From Chondrilla cf. caribensis (taxonomy: Eukaryota > Porifera > Demospongiae > Chondrillida > Chondrillidae): 64,000 nt of DNA. The stretch spans positions 2,476,163 to 2,540,162 of the forward strand of contig OZ026558.1 in the NCBI GenBank assembly GCA_964020155.1. Reading direction: 5' to 3'. Each line of letters opens with the position of its first letter. Position 1 is the first letter of the stretch. The notes under the pieces are model-generated. The model saw only the letters and a program-made list of their open reading frames with translations. It was not told where the DNA came from and ran no database searches. This document shows, piece by piece, positions 35,922-47,328 of this stretch. Made by a program: the position numbers and the translations under genes.

Positions 35922-38900
35922 ATGGCTTTAAGTTTTAGTTCTTCTATTCGTTCTAGGGATAGAGAACTCTCCTCCAGTACTCAAGGTAAGACACATCATG
36001 TACGAAATGCCATCCTAAGCCTATTCTTTACTTGTGCTTTAATAGCCTTTATACCGTTAGCTATGTATATAATACATACAAGCCAAGGTCTAAAATGTGT
36101 TAGAGTGAGATATAGCTCTGTTAGGAGTGAGATTAGAGCCACTTAGAGTGAGACGTACCAGCATACGTTGAATTAAACGTCCACCACAACAAAATTAATG
36201 CAGTTTGCATCACTATAATATAGCTATAGTAGTACTATATAGTCAATCACTGATAATACAATTGCGGAACAAAAACTGGCTTTAAATTTATAACTGCATG
36301 ATTATTTGACATACGTACAGTATGTAGCTAATATCAACAGCACTGAATTTAGTCTACTTTCTAGAATGTTCTTCATTGTACTACCAGGTTTCTGACTTGG
36401 CTTGCATTCAAGTCGCCATGTTTGATAAAGTTGACACGCATATCGAACGTGTAAAAATGCAGGCGACTCAGTCGTCGGTCCCTAGATGGTCTATGGTCGA
36501 TCGAAGCTTAAGAATGCTAAATCTGGGACCATTTCTACTAAATTATCTAAATATGATTATTCTACAATAAGGTATAACCTAGCTCTGAGGTGTGAGAATG
36601 AAGAATCTGGGATTGAGAACTTGAGACCACTTGCAAAATCGTGAGTCTCACGCCTAAGGCGTGAGACTTGGTAGGATTGATAATATCATAATATTACGTG
36701 CACACTTCAAAGAAATATCCTTCCTATAAATTTCCATATTTGTACTCTCCTGAAGGTCGGCAGCTCAAAGTCTCTTTCGGGAGAAAAGCATGATTGTGAT
36801 ACATTTGCTCTATCCAGCCACAGCCCACATTGATGATAGTCTACTGGTCCTCTGTCACACCCTGCCTTGCTGTTGAGAAGGTCATACGATATGAGTCACC
36901 ATACATTGTGGTTGGATTTGGATTGTAGTCACTTCTTATTTTCACTAACACTCTTTTGCCCTTTCCATTACTCTCCCGAAAGAAACCCTGAATTGTGATC
37001 TATTCACACCCTAACCTTTTTAGCTAGTACTGTTGTCGTCAATTGTGTGCATTGACCACAATAGAGGCCTTCAGATTCTGTTCCCTCTGCTACAGACTCT
37101 AGAAAGAGACCCACTCAATCAACATCTGATTCCAGTGATAGCGAACAGTTCAAAGAGGATGACAGCACACATGGTATGTTTCTCTCATGTACACATTACT
37201 TATTTCCATATCATCTGTTCTATACCTTTGGTGTACCTTAGAGTACTGCTTATCAAGTCTGCTATATATACACAACACATCTTCATGTGTCACATGTACA
37301 TCATGTGACAATTGGCATGTAATGTATAGACTGAGATGCTTAATTTACCACTTATTGTGCAATAATTCTTTCTACCAGCTAAGCCTAGCCTTAAAACTGC
37401 AAACAAGACTTTAACTGAAAGAAATAGTTGCTTATACTTTGTCACAAGCTACGTATTTTAGGCTGTGGAAATTTCCCACTCTTAGCTCTAGGAAACTATT
37501 TTGACATTACATCGTCAGTAGTGATGTCATATTGAAATGACTAATGTAAAGTTTTGGGTTGTTCAGATAATCCAGGGTTGGGATAACCAAGGTGTGATAG
37601 CCCAGGGTACACTGTACTAGTATGTTTAGAGTTTCTATGGTACGAGATGTTCATTGTATATGTGTTTACGTACTTACATATGTATGTGAGTATGTATTAC
37701 AAAATTATTGTATTTCCGAAAATATTGGCAGTCATCAAATTTGGGAATTTGCCCGAAATCTTGCCCAATGCATTATTGGCAGAAATCAAATTTGACAGTT
37801 TGCCAGAAAGTTACGTCATTGCATAGATATCATTGCACGTAAATGTTGACTAATAAATATTAATTTGGCGGTTTCATACGTGACCACCAAATCGCCAAAT
37901 TTAAATCACCGCCAATATTTCCGGATATACGGTATGTACAGGGTATGACAGGATTGACCAGTGGTTTTTGAAAGTCTTGTCCAGTGTTACATCATGATTG
38001 TCTGGTGGTTTGTTCTGTTGTACAATGGGGGGTTGCTCTGTTGTGTAGCAGAAGGATTGGAAGTAGGGGATATATTTGATCAGCCATTTGCCAACCCAAC
38101 CCACATTAGCAGGGTCATTTCAATGATTCCTTTCAGCCATAGAATGTAGCTGTTGCATATGATGTAATTTGATCTTTCCAACTTGTGAAAAATTACCGAA
38201 AGGTGAATCTACATGACTTCCTGAAAGAGAGCTCTAAATTGAGCTCTTTGTACTGAAGTTTATGTACCTTGTGTTCACTGCGCAGTCCTAAGGGAACTGC
38301 TGAGTCCATGTGCTTACCCACTGATCAATGGCTTAATGTATGCAACATTAAATGTATAATTTTGTACAGTTGAACTCATTACTAACCACTACATTACTAA
38401 CCACTACATTCTATAGGACCTCTGTGATGAGGAACTGTTATGTGTCCCAGTGTAGTGCTGTAGTGAATTGAATGAGCTCTGAGTTGAGGAGACCTCTGTA
38501 ATCATAATAGCTCCACTGAATGGGATTATGTGTACAGTGGCTGTGTGCGGTCTGAGACTTCATATTGCAGTACTGCACAGTATTATGACTGTGGTTGGAT
38601 GTGCTGTAGTACCTTCAGCCCTGTAGAGTTGGGAGAGCGATAGACTGAAAATGTGGAGGTCCTTGGTTCAATTCCAGGTTTCAGAACTTTTTGTTCTTTT
38701 ATATCGATAAAAAAACATTCGTATTATTGCACAGTTTGCTATGATGTGTTCACTGACTCTTTGTCCAATATATTGTACTAATGAATGTGCACATGTACAT
38801 GTTCACCTTCTATTTGTTGCATGCAAATTCATATCCAGGCATATACGTATTACCCGTACATTGGCATAGTCCACAGTATCAATATATTTTCTCCTGTAGA

Positions 38901-39921
38901 ACTGTCTAGTCTGCTTGTTGAGATCTGTAGCAGGCAGGAAGCTTGGATGGAGGAGAGAACTGGTACATTTGTAGATCCTCCACAAGACACTGGAACCACT
39001 GGCCCTCACCCTGCAGCTCAGGAACAAATGTGAGGCTGAAGAACATTGTGGATTGCATGCAATGGCTGTCTTATGTACCCCGTCAATCTTGTTTGCATGT
39101 TGTTAGGAGACCACTGGTGGTAGCCACCACTGTGGGGGAGGATGAGGAGACACCACCACCCTCAACACCACTGTCAGTGTCTACACTTCTATCAAGGTGT
39201 GTACAGTTTATGTGTATGCACTCACCTGTACACGTAGTTCAAATGCAGTTGTGTTTTGAACATTGTTTTGGCAAATATGCTGTATGTAGTCACACTGTAA
39301 TTACAGTGTAACAAATTGGCAGTTTTATTCAACTACATTATGATGTACTGTGGAAGCATTTTGATGTACACTCTACTGACAATGGTAGTTCAACTATACT
39401 TTACTTCTCAAATTTGTGCGTGTAGTGTATGTACATGTACTTGTGTACACATACTTACGTACATATACAGGTTTGTGCATACATGGCATAGGTATGGTGC
39501 ACACTGGCTTGTCCTAGTACATACAATACCTGTATACATGTCAAGACTCCTCCCCCACATCCCACCCCACACTCCCTACACGTCCACTCACTCTCCCCAC
39601 GCTATCTTTCAGCCTCCACGCTCAATACCCAGTGCACCTCACAACCTCATACCATCTCCATCAGCACAGACACTTATCAATACGTCCACATCTAAGTCTG
39701 ACATCAATCCACCTAAATCACAGGAGCACACCGCTGTATCCCAGCATGGCTACCCCTACACTGTGCTAATGTCAGACTCCCTGTCCCTCACTTCCAGTAT
39801 AACAATGCCTGTGCTCCAAGACACTGGATTATTTGCTTATTTCCGTGATGTTGTTTATGCAGGGCATTTGCTGAGTTGTAGTAAAGTGGCCCCCCAATTG
39901 CAAGGAATCCACTCATGTTAA
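35922..39921 (+). CDS. Unrecognised five-exon gene (gene X)
   Basis: Exons 35922-35985 (ATG; MALSFSSSIRSRDRELSSST), 37096-37173 (SRKRPTQSTSDSSDSEQFKE, DDSTH), 38900-39029 (ELSSLLVEICSRQEAWMEER, FVDPPQDTGTTGPHPAAQEQ), 39107-39196 (RPLVVATTVGEDEETPPPST, PLSVSTLLSR) and 39471-39921 (FVHTWHRYGAHWLVLVH, then a Pro/Ser-rich stretch and VLQDTGLFAYFRDVVYAGHL). All four junctions keep phase (1,1,2,2), giving 270 codons to a stop. The first part is Ser-rich and acidic, the last part proline-rich. ATG at 35922 is the first in frame. No known domain. The last exon could instead splice on, for example toward 41897. I infer a real gene from phase consistency; no expression evidence. Confidence 0.5.
36376..36570 (+). 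other. Open frame inside gene X intron 1
   Basis: After a CTACCAG acceptor-like site: VSDLACIQVAMFDKVDTHIE, RVKMQATQSSVPRWSMVDRS, then a hydrophobic end and a stop. It could be an alternative exon or transposon residue. Not needed for the gene X phases. Confidence 0.2.
38613..38696 (+). pseudogene. tRNA-Phe-like pseudogene or tRNA-derived SINE head
   Basis: Contains an A-box-like TAGAGTTGGGAGAGCG, an anticodon arm TAGACTGAAAATG with GAA in the anticodon position, and a B box GGTTCAATTCC in a closed T-stem (CTTGG/CCAGG). The 3' acceptor strand TTTCAGA has no partner at the 5' end (TTCAGCC), so it cannot fold as a functional tRNA. A T-rich stretch then an A run (38,708-38,716) follow, as in SINE tails. 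Confidence 0.5.
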
Positions 39922-40142
39922 AGCTCAGCGAAGGGAGATGAGTAAACAGGAAATGATCACCGTGAACAAGAAGTAAACACAAATGTTTATGAAAGAGTGT
40001 GTAGATTGTTGGCTGACTGTCCTGCAATGGTCCTTCTCATGTGAGCATTCCATACAAGTGTACATTTGAACTTGCTACCTTCATGTCTCTGTATACGTAT
40101 ACATGTACATAAGTTCACATCTGAGTATTCCAACCATAATTT

Positions 40143-40251
40143 TGTGTGAATATCATTTAGTGGGAGACTGTTGTGGAGGAACAGTTTATAGTTTTGTCCA
40201 GAAGCAACCATTTTGCTAACTTACCAGTCCTATGCCATGTGTGGGTAGGTC
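40143..40251 (+). repeat. Direct repeat, left copy
   Basis: About 108 bases ('atcatttagtgggagact', 'gcaaccattttgctaactta') recur at 41742-41849 with about 6% difference. The pair flanks a GT tract and the TTACTTACCTACC repeat. Confidence 0.85.
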
Positions 40252-40715
40252 TAATTCAATTGCAGTGTTTTATGAATTGAACCAAATTTCAATATTGCAA
40301 ATTTCCACTACAACAGTATTGGTATGGTATGTTTTATCCTGCATAATATGTATGTACAGTGATTTCTCAGTAATCCACCACCGCTTTATCTGCCAAACCT
40401 TCTAATCAGCCATAATTTCCCAGTACCAATATACAGTACAGGTTCCAATGAATATCCGGTTAAAACTTGTTAATCAACTATATTTTGGAAAGCAAATCGT
40501 AGTGGATTATGAAGTATTCACTTCAAGTACAAGCTTGTTAATATTGGTACATGTGGGCGTACCTTTACCTGTTAACTCTACCACATCTTGAACCATACTC
40601 AAATGTACGTACTAACGTGTGCATACGTACATAAATATCAAGATACTAGTGTACAGCAAGTGATCTTTTATTTTTATGCACTAGTTAACCTTCAGATTGT
40701 AGAACCAGATGGTTG

Positions 40716-40717
<2 letters not shown>

Positions 40718-40774
<57 letters not shown>

Positions 40775-40795
40775 CGTGCGTGCATGTGTGCGTGT

Positions 40796-40835
<40 letters not shown>

Positions 40836-40863
40836 GTGCGTGTGTGCGTGCATGCGTGCGTGT

Positions 40864-40926
<63 letters not shown>

Positions 40927-40945
40927 CGTGTGTGTGTGCATTATA
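40718..40945 (+). repeat. (GT)n compound microsatellite
   Basis: About 225 bases of GT with GTGCGTGC and GTGTCTGT blocks in a mirrored pattern. Open frames on both strands are artefacts. Confidence 0.97.
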
Positions 40946-41297
40946 TGTGAATGTGTACATGTGTGTCTGTCAGTCTGTGTGTGTGTGCCTGTGTGTATTT
41001 TGATTGTATACATGATTATGTGCATATACACATACACACATGTGCATGCATGTGTTTAGGCAGTGGTTAGTTTTAATGTGTGGTTGTCCCCTAGAGATCA
41101 GAATCAAACTGAGGATTGCCAGTTTCCTGCACCATTACCTATATATGGCAATTGTTATCATTCCACTAACAATAAACAATGTACTACATTTGTCTGATAA
41201 TATTGGTTGAATCCCACACAATATACCAATACACAATGTCATGTTTTGAGAGCTTTTAGCTTTGGACCTGACAGCAAAGCAGGAAAACCTTTCGAAT

Positions 41298-41432
41298 TAC
41301 TTACCTACCTTACTTACCTACCTTACTTACCTACCTTACTTACCTACCTTACTTACCTACCTTACTTACCTACCTTACTTACCTACCTTACTTACTTACC
41401 TTACTTACCTACCTTACTTACCTACCTTACGA
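41298..41432 (+). repeat. 13-bp TTACTTACCTACC minisatellite
   Basis: About ten units of 'ttacttacctacc' with one CTTACTTACTTACC variant. Confidence 0.95.
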
Positions 41433-41741
41433 GTTTCGAGTATAGGTTGTCAGGACCAACAGTATTGGTGGTCAAACTGGAGAAAATCTAACAGTCTCAG
41501 AAACTTTGATTTGTCCGCTTTATTGTGTATAATATAATACTGATTTGTATACACTGGTTCATATTGTCCCGTTCCTACTACGGAATAACAAAAGTCTGTT
41601 TTTCAGGTTGCATTTTACAGTCATACATTACAATACGGAAAAAGTTGGTTCCAATATTATGCGTCTGTTTAAGCACAGTGTCCCTATTTCAGGGGGCCAG
41701 ATTATAGAGGTCCCACCGTATTCCAACAGTAATTTTGCCGT

Positions 41742-41849
41742 GTGAGTATCATTTAGTGGGAGACTATTGTGGAGGAACAGTTAATAGTTTTATTCGGAAG
41801 CAACCATTTTGCTAACTTACCAGTTCTGTGCCATGTGTGGGTAGGTGGG
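41742..41849 (+). repeat. Direct repeat, right copy
   Basis: Partner of 40143-40251. The two copies lie in the same orientation 1.6 kb apart. Confidence 0.85.
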
Positions 41850-41896
41850 CAAAGTATGAAAATCTTCCGAGTCACTTGATTTCTTTGTTTCTTTAG

Positions 41897-42030
41897 AAGC
41901 TACAGGAGAATCTGAAACTCAATAAGAAGCAGAAATCTGTCCCTACACCTGGAGGACAGGTGGCCAACAAACCAATGTACCAGAAGCCATTCAAGCAGCT
42001 CGCTGTGAAATATTCTCAATCCTCAAATCT
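41897..42030 (+). CDS. Exon-like lysine-rich segment
   Basis: A TTTCTTTAG acceptor precedes KLQENLKLNKKQKSVPTPGG, QVANKPMYQKPFKQLAVKYS in phase 0. No convincing donor; the frame runs on into noncoding-looking codons. It could be a last exon of gene X or of an alternative transcript. Confidence 0.3.
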
Positions 42031-42229
42031 CCATTTTCTTGTGTGCTTGGTTATTATGTGTTTGTATTGTTATGACAAAGTCTATACACCATTGGATGTT
42101 GCTATGGTGCACTGCATGTATTTGTGTGTGTACACCAGAACTAGCTACAGGCATGACTGACCCACAGGATACACCCCATATTTTGTGGGTGGTGTACCTT
42201 TGGTCCAGGACCTTTAGTGCCTCTCTGGC

Positions 42230-42233
<4 letters not shown>

Positions 42234-42264
<31 letters not shown>
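42234..42264 (+). repeat. (GT)n microsatellite
   Basis: About 30 bases of GT. Confidence 0.9.
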
Positions 42265-42266
<2 letters not shown>

Positions 42267-42603
42267 ACTTTAGTTGTGTTCTTGAATGGAATCATGGTCA
42301 CTTGAAGATTTATCCCTATCTATGGAGAAATCTTGTGTTCTCGCTTGTAGTGACGATTAGCTAAAACGTCTAGTTTTCTTTGTTCTACGGTTAGTCTCGC
42401 GTCACCAGACTAGACAACCCATTATTATAGGCAACGTAGTGTTGGAAACTTGATTGTCATTACGGTATTAGTTACATAATAATTCGAGTATAAGTATGAA
42501 ATTATACACATATAATTACTATTCTACTTATTAGACTATCAATATTAATAGGTACAGTACGTAAAAAGTCAGTGAAATACGTAGTTCTATTATCTATGGT
42601 GAA

Positions 42604-42798
42604 ATGGGTGGGAAGAACGGTAAAGAAGAGAATAAGGCTGCTAAGCCGGCAAAGACCAAATCTCCCGAAGCGACCAACCAACAGGACCCCTCACCGCCTA
42701 CTACCACGTCTACCGAGGGAGGTTCGCAGGACGACCCTAAACCAGACGCCAAGGAAACACGGGACCCCAAACCAGTGAAGGGCGTTGCCAACGACAAG
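42604..42798 (+). CDS. Receptor B: candidate first exon
   Basis: ATG in a good context (gtgaaATGGG) opens 65 codons, MGGKNGKEENKAAKPAKTKS, PEATNQQDPSPPTTTSTEGG, then an Asp/Lys-rich end KPVKGVANDK, closing at donor AAGGTAATA in phase 0. The NACHT exon at 45314 starts in phase 0, so the two join in frame. The segment is disordered. G-G-K-N-G-K after Met fits the N-myristoylation pattern, with lysines that could add membrane affinity (inference). Without splicing it would give a 76-residue protein ending at 42834. The link to the receptor rests on phase and position only; no equivalent was found upstream of A. Confidence 0.5.
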
Positions 42799-43868
42799 GT
42801 AATAGTGCGTGTGGGATCAGACCAGCGCCCATGATGTGTATACAGCCAAAGTGCGTTCTACAAGATCTCTGAAGTACTAACTCAAAGCCTTAGTCCCTAA
42901 CAGCTGACCTGTGAATTGTAGAGATCTTTGCCCTAAACGAGTTCGTTTCGCTTCGATCACTCTCGCGGAGAGAACGAGTTACCCTGCACCTTTATTGGCA
43001 CTATGCCCTGATGTCCAAGGGTGAAGAGTTGAACTGCATGGTGTACATTTTGGCTGTATATGAGCGCTGGTCATTCTAGTGGACCTAATATGTATACTGT
43101 TCAATCGACCTACATCTAGTCCGGACCATGGAAAGGCTTGCTATGAGACATTCCCTTAGAAATACTTACTGCCAGAAACATTATCATTAGGCAATGTCCA
43201 TATTCTATTGCACTGCCAGGCACCCAGTGGGGACGTTCTAACTGTATTAGATGTACTTAGGTGGACCTGTGCTGGAATCATATGTACAAGTAGATATATG
43301 TTGAGAGCAATACGTCTAGTAATTTATACTTTACAACACAGAGTATCTCTGTACAATTATGATGGGTGTCAGAGGGGGTATCTTGAGGATATAACCATGC
43401 ACCACCACTTGTTCTTTGAAGTGTGTATAGTATGTTCATGCATTTTGTCTAATATATACATTACATGATAATATGTACATGTTGAGGAGATAATGGAGGA
43501 AGGCATACCTCATCCCTGGGTTCTTGTGGACAGAATCTGTAAATTCACTCGTGTAGGTTCAGTTACAAATACATAATATGTAATGACTTAATACTTGTCT
43601 TCCAGGGTTATACATAATAAAAATGACGTCTCCTATCTTGTACAAGATGAATAACTACTGATACAATATCAGGGTACATGATTCACAAAAAGTTGAACTT
43701 TCAGAAATTATAGCATATGACATTTATGGTCATTATATCATTGAAGTGTCACCTTGTTTGCTATTATTGCCTTTATCATGTAAACATGCACCTCAGCCAC
43801 GAACCCGAATCTAGTCACATATGGTAGACTCATAACTACATTGATATTTCAATCAGCAGGTTATTGAG

Positions 43869-44405
43869 AATGTGAACGTGCAAGCGAAAAGGGCCCTTAG
43901 CCATTGTTATCAAAATGTTCAGAATGTATCAAAACAGCCAAATAACACAAAATTTCCGGTTTTCATTTTATTCGATCAAATTTATTTATATAGTGATAAA
44001 GAATAAGTTCTGAAAGCGTCATGTCAATAAGATTTGTACGTTTCGAGAATGAAGCATTTTCATCAAACGTTCAAAGTCGCCATTTTAAATTATACGGAGT
44101 TATGCAGTTCCATCTTGAGTGTGGATTTGCCTTGAATGATGTCATGAATTTCCATTGGTCAGTATGCTGTTACATCTTCAGTATATAGACCCAGTGCCAA
44201 AAAGGGAAATGCACCTGTTATCCGTTATAATGTTATGTGGAGGGACTCAAACAAAGCCCTGTAGCGCATAAATAGTCGCTCCTAGGATGTAAATGATAGC
44301 GCCATTGTCTGCAGTGTGGAATAGGCTATCGAATGATACCCAAATCGGGAATTCAACGAAAAAAATCACTAAGGGCCCTATTTGCTTGCACATGTATACA
44401 CATAT
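43869..44405 (+). mobile_element. MITE family 3, copy 1 (upstream of receptor B NACHT exon)
   Basis: About 0.5 kb between GTGCAAGCGAAAAGGGCCC and its complement-like GGGCCCTATTTGCTTGCAC. The interior includes 'gtcgccattttaaat' and 'taatagtcgctcct'-like words shared by all copies. No coding capacity. Ends approximate. Confidence 0.8.
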
Positions 44406-45313
44406 GGTAGAGACCCATAACTGAATTGATATTTCAATCAGCAGGTTTTTGAGAATTTCTAGAGCTTTTATAGTATTGATTAGTAGATCATAGGAGGTTT
44501 CAATTTGTTTTTTTTGTCAAAAGACTCATATACATTCCGTTCATAATGATAATGATGAATCCGACTGTCTACACAGTGTGTGATGTATTCATCCAGCCAT
44601 CCCACTGCTGAGGTGGTAGCACTGTGATCACATTGAATATCTTATTATTATACCCTATATTACTTTCATTTCAACTTCCTGTATGTTGCCTTCATCCGAT
44701 AGATATTTAGTTCATTTTTGTGTTACAGCAATAGTTATTTGAGTTGTCTATTGCAAGTTGCTGCGTTGTATGTGAATTTAGGAATGCTGTTCTATTTTTG
44801 ATGAAATGGCCAGACATGATATCGGCTCTCCTACTTGAAATGAGTAGCATCTTGATCTCGTCTTCTGAATCATGATCTGCTGGCTTACATTAAATTGTGT
44901 CAAATTCTAAGAGTCCCATTCCCACCATATTCTTGTTCTTGTTCTTGTGTGTTGGACTGCGGGCAGCCACTATTGTGGCATGGTTAAATAGGAACATACA
45001 GTTAGAGCTTTGAGCTGAATTGGTATCGAGGAGAGTCTTTTGGGCGTCCTCGCATGATCTCCCCTTCATGCGTATCGGAGCTTCTTGCATGTACTTGTAG
45101 TAGTATACTACTGTACATCTCAGTGTGCAAATACATAATAGATATACTAGCTCATATATCTTTCATTCATATGTTAATTAATTAAGTTTGATGTTTATAC
45201 TGCCTTAACTGATCATCGACAATTTCAAAATTGATTTGTTATGTCAACTTTATATTTAACATTATTGCAGCATAGTAGTTCGATGTCTTATAGCTTGTAC
45301 CCTTCCCATACAG
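44406..45313. other. Receptor B intron 1, 3' part
   Basis: No gene seen. From about 44,900 homologous to 13,700-14,106 upstream of the A NACHT exon. It ends with the same CCCATACAG acceptor. Confidence 0.6.
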
Positions 45314-47060
45314 ATGTACAGTCGTTGGTATGAACAGCTGAAGCGATTCTACAGTCGCCTGCCTACAGTATACACTGAGGATACCTCAACACCGAATGTG
45401 GAATTTAATCATTTAGCCACAGTAGAGCGTCATCGTTATGGAGCCAAGAGGGGAAAAGACATCACCGAGTTCCTGGATGCCACCATCCATGGCATAGACG
45501 GGTACTACGAAAAGGCAGAGAAGGTGGAATACAAGGACATTCTCAACTGCGACAAAGTCACTTCAGGAAAGCGCGTGGTCATCAGCGGTGCACCTGGGTG
45601 TGGCAAGACAACCCTCTCACGTAAACTATGCCAAGACCTGTACTCCCAAGCTCTCCCCAACCAGTATCGTCTGGTGCTACTGGTAGAGCTCCGCAAGCTA
45701 AAGGTGTTGCTCAGTGATGCCAAGGGAGATATCGATAAAGTATTTGAAAATGCCCAAGAAGGTAATGGTCTCCAGTTCCTCCTGGGAATGTCGGGAGCTT
45801 CCGACACTGCACAATTGTGTGAGAAAATCCGAGAAAATGAAGGGGAAGGTGTCGCCCTCATTCTGGATGGCTTTGATGAGGTTGCAGATTATCTTGGCAA
45901 ATCCCCTTTCCTAAGTGATCTCCTATCAGTTGAGGAGCCCTTCCTCAGTGAATGCGATGTGCTTGTCACCACTCGACCTTCCCGATGTCCGGATCTCCTG
46001 TCTCTGATGAAGCGACCCCATCGTCATGTTGAAATTCTTGGATTCACCGACACAGACATCGACCAGTACGTCCAGCACTATTTCCGAGAAGCATATCGAG
46101 CAAATAAGAAAGAAGCAGAGCGTCAATCAAAGGAGGTCATTCAAAGGCTAAACAGTCTTCCTGTAGTTCGCGGGATGTGCCGTATTCCCATGATTTTGAA
46201 AATTGTCTGCAAAGTCCAGGATCACCTCGGGAGTACCCCTCTTCCCGAGACGGTAAGCAGCATTTTCTCAGCATACATCTGTCACCAGTTGGTGGAATAC
46301 CTGGTCTGGGCATCTCAGGTCACTGGTGCTCCAATCGAGGATGTACTGAATGTTCCGATTGATCTATTTCCTGGATTCTATGCCCTCTGCAAGGTAGCAT
46401 ACAACTGCTGCAGCGACAAGAATGGTCAGCGTCTCATTCTCACTGAGGACGACTTGAAAGATGTGAAGGATCATTTGGACAAGCGAGGTAGCATCTACAA
46501 TCTCCTATTCTCTGAGCGTGTGGACAAGACTGCCCCATCAGCAGGACATCTGTATCAGTTCAACCACAAAACGGTACAGGAAACATTAGCTGCCATCCAC
46601 ATTGCCAAACAGAGTGTGGCCGATCAGCAGAGAATTTGGAAAAGTGAGTTTGGACGTCCAGAAATGGTCGAGGTCTGGAAGACCTACTGTGGAATCACCA
46701 GACTGAAATGGGTAGACTTGATTGGTCTCAGTCTGTCAAGTTTATCACAGCATGCCCGAGATGCCGGTGTTTCTTCTGATGTTGATGACGAGGTTGTGAT
46801 GACCTCACTCTTTGAAGCCAACAGCCCATCATTATCTGCTAGGGTTCTTCCAACACTATTGAAGAACTCCATCAGTTTTAGTGTGAGGTCCCCTTACAAT
46901 CTACACATCATCCAGTCTGCAGTCCAGAACCATCCCACACTTGAAACGCTATCCCTGTGGGGTGATTGGATGCATCCACTTGGAGTGGACAACCTGGCCA
47001 GCACTGTGTTTGTGCACAAGAATCTGAGAAAGTTGAAATTGTCTAATTTCCACCCAAATG
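45314..47060 (+). CDS. Receptor B: NACHT ATPase exon
   Basis: A 1,747-base exon, phase 0 in and phase 1 out. The order along the exon product is: linker YEQLKRFYSRLPTVYTED; Walker A GAPGCGKTT (exon residues 92-100); LVLLVELRKL strand; Walker B LILDGFDE (182-189); TTRPSRCPDLL; GFTDTDIDQYVQHYF; RGMCRIPMILKIVCKV; FNHKTVQETLAAIHIAK; then the first leucine-rich turns LETLSLWGDWMHPLGV and LRKLKLSNFH. Walker A Lys-Thr and the Walker B acidic residues are all present, so an active ATPase is expected. ATP-driven oligomerisation of NACHT proteins underlies cytosolic immune sensing in animals. ATG at 45314 could also be an initiator if exon 1 is not used. Confidence 0.9.
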
Positions 47061-47328
47061 GTAGGTGGTGTGTGGTTATGATACTACTGTATTGTATGTC
47101 TGTAATCTTGAGTCTGGTATTGCATGATATGAACTTGTACAAGTTGTGCACAAGACTATATTTCATTGTAGCTACAGTGGGGCCCTGCTATTTGGAACTC
47201 CTAACTGGAGAATATTGAGACTGACTTGTTAACTTTCCTATATTTTCACGTCAATGCGCTGTTCCACATTCTGTTGTAGTGGACTGTATATAGCAATTGC
47301 TATATATTCTTTATTTTGTGTTTGACAG

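Noticed and set aside
40681..41059. Several open frames on both strands over the GT tract
   Set aside because: Same simple-repeat artefact.
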